Assembly (NCBI GenBank): GCA_946886185.1
Contig: CAMPIC010000092.1
Location: 1 to 8,529 of the forward strand
Length of the DNA stretch: 8,529 bases
Origin: an uncultured bacterium
GTDB lineage: Bacteria; Eisenbacteria; RBG-16-71-46; CAIMUX01
Direction: 5' to 3'
Shown here: positions 1 to 5,439 of the stretch, piece by piece
Numbering within the stretch: the first letter of the stretch is position 1
Layout: the number at the start of each line of letters is the position of its first letter
Notes under the pieces: generated by a model
What the model saw: the letters and a program-made list of their open reading frames with translations, nothing else
The model's database searches: none
What the model was told of the DNA's origin: nothing
Program-made: the position numbers and the translations under genes

Positions 1-1
1 G

Positions 2-154
2 CGTGTTCCAGTCATTCTTCTCGCCGCGTGGCTGTGCCTCGCTTCCGGCTATCACATCATCGAAGGAGAGCAACCCGGTGGGCCGGGGCAGTCGGTGCTC
101 CGGTGGACGGGCGCGGCTCCGCAACATCCTCCGCTGGCCTCGGCGCCGAAGTGA
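2..154 (+). CDS. Possible C-terminal end of an upstream membrane-associated protein (partial)
   Basis: Reading from base 2, an open frame of 50 codons enters from the left edge and ends at a TGA (152-154). The translation begins with a hydrophobic stretch (VPVILLAAWLCLASGYHII) that would suit a transmembrane helix. It then becomes a polar, proline- and glycine-rich tail ending in SAPK. About 70% of the third codon positions are G or C, compatible with coding in this genome but not decisive. The frame ends 74 bases before the acetyltransferase start, a normal gene spacing. The start lies outside the window and I recognise no family. The main alternative is that this is a chance open frame in GC-rich intergenic DNA; 50 codons is too short to exclude that. 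Confidence 0.4.
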   Translation, partial: RVPVILLAAWLCLASGYHIIEGEQPGGPGQSVLRWTGAAPQHPPLASAPK

Positions 155-228
155 CGTGGCCCACACCAGTGCAACGATTCCAATCGAGTGCTTCCCAACA
201 GCCGTCTCGACCTGGCACCATCGGCGGC

Positions 229-834
229 ATGCGTTCCCACTCGTTCCTTGCCCCGTTCCGCAGGGAGGCTAACGGCTTCGTCCTTCGGAGCTACCAATCC
301 GGAGACGGCGTCGCGTTGGCCGACGCGCTCAACGTATCCTACGAGCACCTCCGGCGATTCATGATCTGGGCGCGTCCTCACGAAGATCCGATCGAGTGCG
401 AGCTTCGCGTGCGGCAGTTCCATGCCCGCTACCTCCTCCAAGAGGACTTCATCATCGGCATCTTCGATCTGTCCGAGACGCGAGTGCTGGGCGGCACCGG
501 ATTCCACCTGCGCGAAGGGCCGCTCGATGGCGGCCGATGCGAGATGGGGATGTGGATCCGCGCGGACGAAGCAGGACGGGGGCTCGGACGTCGGGTGCTC
601 GCCGCGCTGATCTCCTGGGCGTGGGACGAGTGGCCCTTCCATCGCCTGTCGTGGCACTGCAGCGTGGAGAACGTGGCGAGCCGCAAAGTGGCGGAAGCCT
701 GCGGCCTCGCGCTCGAAGGACGACTTCGTAAAGCGATCACCATCCCTGGATCTGACGACCACGATCTCTTCCTCTACGCAACCATTCGCCCTCCAGAATT
801 CGAGTCGCGTTCGCCTCGATCTTGCTGTGCGTGA
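229..834 (+). CDS. GNAT-family N-acetyltransferase, RimJ/RimL-like
   Basis: This is a cytoplasmic acetyltransferase of 201 residues that would transfer an acetyl group from acetyl-CoA to an amine; its substrate cannot be read from the sequence. The fold signature runs in order: an entry strand (FVLRSY, about residue 17), a helix ending RFMIWA (about 43-48), the central strand GGTGFH (88-93), the motif-A strand EMGMWIR, and the acetyl-CoA pyrophosphate loop AGRGLGRR (115-122). This is followed by ENVASRKVAEACG (147-159), the RimJ/RimL-type N-x-x-S-x-x-V-x-E-x-x-G segment. Length fits the RimL group. The frame is open upstream to a GTG at 28, but those extra 67 residues are arginine/serine-rich and unlike any GNAT N-terminus, so I chose the ATG at 229. 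No clear Shine-Dalgarno sequence precedes it, so the exact start is uncertain. Members acetylate ribosomal protein N-termini, antibiotics or small amines; none can be preferred here. Confidence 0.88.
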   Translation: MRSHSFLAPFRREANGFVLRSYQSGDGVALADALNVSYEHLRRFMIWARPHEDPIECELRVRQFHARYLLQEDFIIGIFDLSETRVLGGTGFHLREGPLDGGRCEMGMWIRADEAGRGLGRRVLAALISWAWDEWPFHRLSWHCSVENVASRKVAEACGLALEGRLRKAITIPGSDDHDLFLYATIRPPEFESRSPRSCCA

Positions 835-848
835 TGTCGCCCGGTTCT

Positions 849-868
849 CCCTTACGACTTCGTAAGGG
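849..868. terminator. Perfect hairpin after the acetyltransferase gene, possible terminator
   Basis: CCCTTACG (849-856) and CGTAAGGG (861-868) are exact reverse complements around a four-base ACTT loop. The structure begins 15 bases after the acetyltransferase stop, where a terminator is expected. No run of T follows on the plus strand (the next bases are GCGGGAG), so it is not a textbook intrinsic terminator. It could instead protect an mRNA end or act as a protein-binding inverted repeat. Confidence 0.45.
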
Positions 869-1047
869 CGGGAGCGATGCATTCGGTCGTGCAATCCCTC
901 CACGCACGGAACGCGACGATCGAAAGATTCGTGATGCGTGACATTACGAGCGGCAAACCTCGCGAATGCCGATACACTCGCTCACGCCCATCCGCATGAA
1001 CAACGCTGGGACGCGTCGCTCGGACGCATCAGGGACATCGGTGACGC

Positions 1048-1054
1048 AAGGAGG
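1048..1054 (+). promoter_or_regulatory. Strong ribosome binding site of the exoprotein
   Basis: AAGGAGG lies five bases before the ATG at 1060, a near-consensus match to the 16S rRNA tail. It fixes that ATG as the start and indicates efficient translation. It is the strongest such site in the window. Confidence 0.85.
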
Positions 1055-1059
1055 GGAGC

Positions 1060-3741
1060 ATGAACGGGAAGAAGCTCACGCTGGTCGCGTTGGCATCCGC
1101 GACATTCGGCGTGATCCTGCTGGACGGTCGAGTGCTGCAGGACACGGAAGCAAGTCTTTCGAGCGTTCTCAGCAGCGGCGAGATTTCCGACGCGGATCTG
1201 GATCGCCTGAAGATCTCTGAAGGTGAAGGCGAGACTTCGGAGAACGCGGCCTCCGAGAGATCTGATGTTCCCGCACGCGACGCCACGAGTGGCAGGCTCC
1301 CCGGTTACGAAGGCGCCCAAGTTGGAGCACCAGTCGCGTCGGAAGAGGGTCCGCTCAAAGGTCCGGATCTCGCGCGCTGGTTCTTCGAAGAGTGGCACCG
1401 TCCCTACCCGGGCATCCTCGAGCCGCCGGAGTTGGACCGGATCTGGTCGGACGTGGAAGCACTTCCCAGTGAGGATGAGATCGGCGGCGAGCGCGCGGTC
1501 AACAACTGGCAGGCTCTCGGCCCCTACGGAATGCGCAACGCGGACGGAGGCCGGTGGACCGGCCGGATCCTCGATATCGAAGCCGAAAGCGCTTCGAGCA
1601 TCCGAATCGCGGCGGCAAGCGGCGGGCTTTGGGAGTTCTTCGTGGGATTCCCCGTCGCGTTGACCGAAAACCTGAAGAGCCAGTGCGTCTCGACGTTCGA
1701 TACGCATCCCCACGACTCTCAGACGATCATCGTCGGAACCGGCGAACCGGATGTTACCGGTGGCGCAGGACTGTACAAGAGGAGCGGCTCGACCGACTGG
1801 ACCAGGAAGCCGATGAGCCCGGAGCCGAGCGGCTTCTATCGCGTGCGCTACCATCCGAACGGCAACTCGGTCCATGCGGCCACCACCAGCGGCTACTACC
1901 GCTCGATGGACGGCGGCGAGACGTGGACCCGCACCCTGTCCTTCGCGCGCTGCACCGACCTCGCCTTTCATCCGCTGAACCCGAACGTGCTCTACACGAC
2001 GGTCTGGGGATTCGGCCTCTACAAGTCCACGGACCTCGGCGCGACCTGGGCCCAGGTGACCTCGCCCGGCATCCCGACCTCGGGAGTCACGCGCGGAGCG
2101 GTCGCTACGACGAACGGCCACGGCGCTGGAAGGATGTACGTGGCCTTTGCCGGCAATGACTACCGCGTGCAGGGCGTCTACCTCTGCTGGGATCTCGAAG
2201 GGAACACCTGGAGCACGATCACGCCGCCCGTCGAGTACATGTGGGGGCAGGGCTGGTACAACAACATGGTCGTGGTGAGCCCCACGAACAACGGCGCTGT
2301 CCTCGTGGGTGGCGGGAGCCTCTGGGTGTCCTACACCGGAGGCGCCGAATGGCAGCAGCATACGTCGTATCCCCATCTCCATGTCGACTACCACGCGGGC
2401 TACTGGCACAGCGACGGCCTCCAGGTCTGGCTCGGGCATGACGGAGGCTGGAGCTACTCGTTCGACAACGCGCAAACCTGGGAGTCGGGGGGCAATCTCC
2501 AGCCGATCACGCAGTACGTGAACATCCATGCCGGTAAGAACGACGTGAACGTGATCGGAGGAGGCTCGCAGGACAACGGCATGTCGATCACGGAGAACGG
2601 CGGCGTGAACTGGTTCTACCGCCATGGCGGTGACGGCGCGGGCTTCTCCGTCGATCCCAACGATGCCAACCATGTCTACTGTGTGGATGGGGTGTATGGA
2701 GCTCCCATCGGGTTCCGTCGGTTCCGTTCCACGAACAAGGGAGCGACGTGGATCGACATCAACACCGGGATCGACCCCTCGACCACCTGGAATCCAAGGA
2801 TCCGAAACGACCAGGTCGCGCCCATCTATCTCTACACCAACGCGAACAACCATGTGTACGAAACGCGGAACTTCGGAGCCACCTGGGAGAAGCTCAATCC
2901 GTCCGGCTTCCCCGCGAACGTGCACGAGCTCACGGCGTCGATCTACACGTTCCCTACTGCCGTCCTCTATGCCTGCTCCCCCACGTTCGGAGCGGGGAGG
3001 CTCCACGTCTACGATCAGCAGAACTGGCACGACCGCGGAGGCTCGTTCCCCTCGGGAGTCTATGTACGCAAGGTGGCGCCGCATCACAGCGACCCGAACA
3101 AGGCCTACGCGATCATGAACGGGATGGGCACGCCGGGACAGAAGCTCTACCGCACGACGAATCGCGGACAGACCTGGACCAATATCACCGGAAACATGCC
3201 CGATCAGCCTCTTTCGGATCTGGTCGTCCATCCGACCAACGACAACACCTATTACGTCTCCTCGGAGTTCGGCTGCTTCCGCACCACGAACGGCGGCACG
3301 AACTGGCATCGCTGGAACAACGGCATGCCGGATGCGGCGATCGTGACCGAGCTCGCCACGCTCGATCAGCGCGCCATCGACGGAACGTTCTGGATCGTGG
3401 CCGGGACCTACGGGCGCGGCGTCTACAAGCGCGACATCGCGGGCGATGATCCCGCGGATGTCGTGGAGGTCCTGCCGGTGCGTCACGAGCTTCGTCAGAA
3501 TTATCCCAATCCCGTCCAGGGACCGACCACGATCGAGTTCTCCCTTCCCGAGGCGGAACAAGCGAGCCTCGTGGTCTATGACGTTTCCGGGCGGGAGATC
3601 GTGAAGCTGGTCAACGGCGAGAGGCCGGCTGGAGTCCATCGCGTGTCGTACGACACTTCGAAGCTGTCTGCCGGAACCTACTTCTATAAACTCACGACCA
3701 GCTCGGGCGTAGAGACGAAGAAGATGATCGTCACACGCTGA
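1060..3741 (+). CDS. Secreted Asp-box (BNR-like) beta-propeller protein with C-terminal sorting domain
   Basis: This 893-residue protein is probably exported and then released or anchored outside the cell. Residues 1-22 (MNGKK, then a hydrophobic run) look like a signal peptide. Residues about 28-145 form an acidic, Ser/Glu-rich segment with no recognisable fold. The propeller region begins at NNWQALGPYG (148-157), followed by GRILDI (168), GGLW (188) and GTGEPD (226-231), landmarks common in sortilin/VPS10-like and BNR exoproteins. Asp-box motifs (S-x-D-x-G-x-T-W) occur at 282 (SMDGGETW), 323 (STDLGATW), 557 (STNKGATW), 602 (TRNFGATW), 699 (TTNRGQTW) and 742 (TTNGGTNW), with degenerate copies at 424, 467 and 509. 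GGSQDNG (501-507) and GGDG (523-526) are family signatures. Residues about 808-893 (RQNYPNP at 812-818, VYDVSGREI, SAGTYFYKL, terminal KKMIVTR) match the type A T9SS sorting / FlgD-Ig-like domain. No sialidase catalytic motif is visible, so a structural, binding or peptidase-accessory role is as likely as hydrolysis. Confidence 0.9.
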   Translation: MNGKKLTLVALASATFGVILLDGRVLQDTEASLSSVLSSGEISDADLDRLKISEGEGETSENAASERSDVPARDATSGRLPGYEGAQVGAPVASEEGPLKGPDLARWFFEEWHRPYPGILEPPELDRIWSDVEALPSEDEIGGERAVNNWQALGPYGMRNADGGRWTGRILDIEAESASSIRIAAASGGLWEFFVGFPVALTENLKSQCVSTFDTHPHDSQTIIVGTGEPDVTGGAGLYKRSGSTDWTRKPMSPEPSGFYRVRYHPNGNSVHAATTSGYYRSMDGGETWTRTLSFARCTDLAFHPLNPNVLYTTVWGFGLYKSTDLGATWAQVTSPGIPTSGVTRGAVATTNGHGAGRMYVAFAGNDYRVQGVYLCWDLEGNTWSTITPPVEYMWGQGWYNNMVVVSPTNNGAVLVGGGSLWVSYTGGAEWQQHTSYPHLHVDYHAGYWHSDGLQVWLGHDGGWSYSFDNAQTWESGGNLQPITQYVNIHAGKNDVNVIGGGSQDNGMSITENGGVNWFYRHGGDGAGFSVDPNDANHVYCVDGVYGAPIGFRRFRSTNKGATWIDINTGIDPSTTWNPRIRNDQVAPIYLYTNANNHVYETRNFGATWEKLNPSGFPANVHELTASIYTFPTAVLYACSPTFGAGRLHVYDQQNWHDRGGSFPSGVYVRKVAPHHSDPNKAYAIMNGMGTPGQKLYRTTNRGQTWTNITGNMPDQPLSDLVVHPTNDNTYYVSSEFGCFRTTNGGTNWHRWNNGMPDAAIVTELATLDQRAIDGTFWIVAGTYGRGVYKRDIAGDDPADVVEVLPVRHELRQNYPNPVQGPTTIEFSLPEAEQASLVVYDVSGREIVKLVNGERPAGVHRVSYDTSKLSAGTYFYKLTTSSGVETKKMIVTR
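3482..3738 (+). other. C-terminal sorting domain (T9SS type A / FlgD-Ig-like) of the exoprotein
   Basis: The last ~86 residues of the exoprotein form a separate beta-sandwich module. It starts with the linker and QNYPNP motif (residues 813-818) and continues with TTIEFSLPE, the strand LVVYDVSGREIVKLV, the PAGVHRVSYD turn, and the SAGTYFYKL strand. It ends in GVETKKMIVTR. In Bacteroidota such domains direct passage through the type IX secretion system and are then cleaved. In other FCB lineages closely similar domains end many exoproteins. Whether this host has T9SS cannot be told from the window. Confidence 0.85.
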
Positions 3742-3751
3742 GACGCGACCC

Positions 3752-3756
3752 GGAGG
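3752..3756 (+). promoter_or_regulatory. Ribosome binding site of the DinB-like gene
   Basis: GGAGG lies within the 26-base gap after the exoprotein stop and 11 bases before the ATG at 3768. The spacing is slightly long but workable. It supports both the chosen start and translation from a shared transcript. Confidence 0.6.
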
Positions 3757-3767
3757 ACAGCCCATCC

Positions 3768-4352
3768 ATGACTCTCGCGAAGCTGTTTCTGCAGCGCCAG
3801 GAATCGTTTCATGGCTTCTGGCTTGCCGGCGTGTGGGAGCAGGCGACGGACGAGCAGATGCGTGCGCGTCCCCATCCGCGTCTCACCTCGATCGCGTGGA
3901 ACATCTGGCACTTTACCCGCGTGGAAGACGCGGCGCTGAATCGCTTCATCGCCGATCGTCCTCAGGTTCTGGATGACGGTGCATGGGCCGCGCGGATGAA
4001 TCTTCCCTGGCGCCACATGGGCGGCGGAATGACGTACGAGGAGGTCGACGAGCTGGGTGCCGCGATCGACATCGCAGGGCTGCGTGGCTATACGGAAGCT
4101 GTACGCGCGCGGACACGCGAGATCGTCACGGTCCTGGATCCAGAGACCCTGGATGTTCCGCTCGATCCGGACCGGGTGCGCGCGGCCCTCTTCGAGGAAG
4201 GCTTGGCCCTTCGTAACGGCGAAGAGATGCTGGCGGGATATGTTCGGTTGACGCGCGGTACGTGCCTGATGACGCTCGGTCTCACGCACCCGTTCCAGCA
4301 CATGGGGACGATCGGCGCCCTCTCGCGGCTACTGGGCATCGAGTACGAATGA
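3768..4352 (+). CDS. DinB-fold, putatively metal-binding protein
   Basis: This 194-residue protein appears to be a four-helix-bundle member of the DinB/YfiT-like superfamily, cytoplasmic and without a signal peptide. Superfamily proteins bind a divalent metal through three histidines; some are thiol-dependent S-transferases (bacillithiol, mycothiol) or maleylpyruvate isomerases, and many have no known role. Here the candidate ligands are His48 in SIAWNIWHFTRVED and His174 and His178 in THPFQHMGTI, spaced as expected for helices 2 and 4. The conserved helical start (LFLQRQESFHGFWLAG) and final helix GALSRLLG also fit. Length is slightly above the typical 150-180 residues. It starts 26 bases after the exoprotein stop, so the two are probably co-transcribed, though no functional link is evident. 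The substrate and thiol cofactor cannot be inferred. Confidence 0.75.
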   Translation: MTLAKLFLQRQESFHGFWLAGVWEQATDEQMRARPHPRLTSIAWNIWHFTRVEDAALNRFIADRPQVLDDGAWAARMNLPWRHMGGGMTYEEVDELGAAIDIAGLRGYTEAVRARTREIVTVLDPETLDVPLDPDRVRAALFEEGLALRNGEEMLAGYVRLTRGTCLMTLGLTHPFQHMGTIGALSRLLGIEYE

Positions 4353-4404
4353 CTTGACCGCTGATCAGGTTGGGCGCCGTCGCATTCCGCATGGTCCTCG
4401 GTGG

Positions 4405-4425
4405 GCTGGGTCCATGACTCCCAGC
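4405..4425. terminator. Weak inverted repeat after the DinB-like gene
   Basis: GCTGGG (4405-4410) and CCCAGC (4420-4425) pair exactly around a nine-base loop, 52 bases after the DinB-like stop. There is no T-tract afterwards and the stem is short. It may be a weak terminator for the exoprotein/DinB transcript, or chance. Confidence 0.2.
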
Positions 4426-4592
4426 GGCGTTCCCGGTGACGTCTATGCGGATAGCGAAATCAGGAACAACGCCGTGAACCAGCCTCGCGATATCGATCCC
4501 GATGACGTCAGAATCCTCCTTCGTTTCCTCGTGAAGCGGGGTAAACTTGAGAAGGTCGAACGACAACTCGTGATTTTGACATTCGCTATCGA

Positions 4593-4597
4593 GGGAG
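4593..4597 (+). promoter_or_regulatory. Ribosome binding site that decides the start of the secreted beta-sandwich protein
   Basis: GGGAG within GAGGGAGA sits five bases before the ATG at 4603. Because the same frame is open far upstream, this site together with the signal peptide that begins at 4603 is what settles the start. Confidence 0.65.
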
Positions 4598-4602
4598 ACG
4601 TC

Positions 4603-5349
4603 ATGAGAATAACACGAATGGCTCGCTTGGCTGGCACGATCGGCCGAACCCTTCCCATCGTCCTCGGACTCGCGCTCGCATTGCCCGGCATTGCCGGCGC
4701 CGATACCTTCGTCGATGATTTCGAAGGCGGCACCAATGAAGCCGGCTGGGCGTTCATCCGCGGGTTCGATGTCATCGAATCGTCGGGCGGCAATCCCGGC
4801 TCCTACCTCCATCAGCCGACCTATGACACGTTCGCTCCGATTCTCGAGAGCCTTCCCGGTTCCGGGACTCCTTTCGAAGGAGACTACGTGGCGAACGGCG
4901 TGAGCCGGATCAGCTGGGACGCGATCACGCAGGACATGAACTTCCCCGACGGAGAAGGGTTCTCCATCACGCTTCTGCTGCGCGATCGCAAGGGCACCGC
5001 GGACGTCGAAGACGACGACTATGTTTACTTCGTCGGTCCGAACGTTCCGCGCGTCGGGCAAGGCTGGGTCCATTACGACGTCGCCATTCCGAGCGAGGAG
5101 ACCGATCTCCCCGCGGGTTGGAAGGGTGGTTGGGTCGGCGACTGCGAGAACCTGCGTCCGGGTGTCACGTGGCAGGACGTGATCTCGAACGTCGAGCAGG
5201 TCGAGATCTGGTGGATCGACCCCTGCTTCTTCGCGATCTTTCAGCAGTGGAACGTCGGCGTGGACAACCTCGAGATCGAGTTCGGGGGAGCCACTCCGAT
5301 CGTGAACAGCACGTGGGGCCGGATCAAGGCCACCTACGACCAGAAGTAA
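4603..5349 (+). CDS. Secreted protein with laminin-IV-like beta-sandwich character and WGRIK tail
   Basis: This 248-residue protein has a good signal peptide: basic MRITRMARLAGTIGR, hydrophobic TLPIVLGLALALPGI, and an AGA cleavage site, so the mature chain should begin at Asp34. The mature part starts VDDFEGGTNEAGWAF. Such a FEGG...GW opening, followed by a strand-rich domain, is typical of exported jelly-roll proteins. The later segment VTWQDVISNVEQVEIWW resembles the end of laminin B (domain IV) modules, and WNVGVDNLEIEF resembles the closing strand of carbohydrate-binding jelly rolls. Cys181 and Cys208 could form a disulfide. After a short linker the protein ends STWGRIKATYDQK (residues 236-248), a tail unlike the rest. 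The frame extends upstream to 4354, but the start at 4603 has a Shine-Dalgarno site and opens the signal peptide. Specific function is unknown; binding to glycan or matrix is only an inference. Confidence 0.8.
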   Translation: MRITRMARLAGTIGRTLPIVLGLALALPGIAGADTFVDDFEGGTNEAGWAFIRGFDVIESSGGNPGSYLHQPTYDTFAPILESLPGSGTPFEGDYVANGVSRISWDAITQDMNFPDGEGFSITLLLRDRKGTADVEDDDYVYFVGPNVPRVGQGWVHYDVAIPSEETDLPAGWKGGWVGDCENLRPGVTWQDVISNVEQVEIWWIDPCFFAIFQQWNVGVDNLEIEFGGATPIVNSTWGRIKATYDQK

Positions 5350-5365
5350 AGATTCGCGGCTAGCA

Positions 5366-5399
5366 CTGGACGGCCATGTGCGAGTCACGGGCCGTCCAG
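5366..5399. terminator. Strong hairpin between convergent genes, likely bidirectional terminator
   Basis: CTGGACGGCC (5366-5375) and GGCCGTCCAG (5390-5399) form an exact ten-base-pair stem. Inside it GTG (5378-5380) and CAC (5386-5388) can pair to extend the structure past a small internal loop. It lies 17 bases after the stop of the secreted-protein gene and 41 bases past the stop of the convergent RND gene. It lacks a clean U-tract in either direction, so its termination role rests on position and stem strength. Confidence 0.65.
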
Positions 5400-5439
5400 C
5401 CAGTCTCAGACCAACTCTTCTGCTCCGCCAACGATTCGG

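Larger units (their letters stand above)
835..1059. other. Intergenic gap between acetyltransferase and exoprotein
   Basis: These 225 bases contain no convincing gene. They hold the hairpin at 849-868 near the acetyltransferase end and the strong ribosome binding site of the exoprotein at the right end. The transcription start of the exoprotein gene presumably lies between about 870 and 1040, but I see no clean -35/-10 pair there and no FCB-type -33/-7 pair, so no promoter is called. Confidence 0.6.
4353..4602. other. Intergenic gap upstream of the secreted beta-sandwich gene
   Basis: These 250 bases separate the DinB-like gene from the next gene. The frame of the downstream gene happens to be open back to a TTG at 4354, but the encoded residues precede a clear signal peptide and are not expected to be translated. 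The gap contains a small inverted repeat (4405-4425), three GACGTC palindromes (4438, 4504, 4597), and a locally AT-richer stretch at about 4540-4590 that probably includes the promoter. TTGAGA (4547-4552) followed 18 bases later by TGATTT (4571-4576) is the best pair I can find, but the -10 match is poor. Confidence 0.55.

Noticed and set aside
28..228. N-terminal extension of the acetyltransferase from a GTG at 28
   Set aside because: The extra 67 residues are Arg/Ser/Pro-rich and do not resemble a GNAT N-terminus. The fold begins properly just after the ATG at 229.
52..903. A 283-codon minus-strand open frame opposite the acetyltransferase
   Set aside because: It shows no family features, and the opposite strand carries a clear GNAT signature.
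1060..3741. Annotation of the Asp-box protein as a sialidase or neuraminidase
   Set aside because: Asp boxes are structural motifs. No arginine triad or FRIP-type motif is evident and the architecture is closer to VPS10/sortilin-like exoproteins.
982..3765. A 927-codon open frame on the minus strand opposite the exoprotein
   Set aside because: Its length is impressive, but it mirrors a strongly GC3-biased gene. Its product is rich in Val, Arg, Asp and His with no domain pattern, while the plus-strand product has a signal peptide, Asp boxes and a sorting domain.
4576..4581. TTGACA, a perfect -35 hexamer
   Set aside because: A -10 element at 16-18 bases would fall on the start codon of the gene at 4603, and nothing like TATAAT is there.
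4354..4602. N-terminal extension of the secreted protein from a TTG at 4354
   Set aside because: It would bury a well-formed signal peptide 83 residues inside the protein. The ATG at 4603 has its own ribosome binding site.
4282..5388. A 368-codon minus-strand open frame opposite the secreted protein
   Set aside because: It spans a gene end, an intergenic gap and another gene without any domain character, and it begins inside the convergent hairpin.
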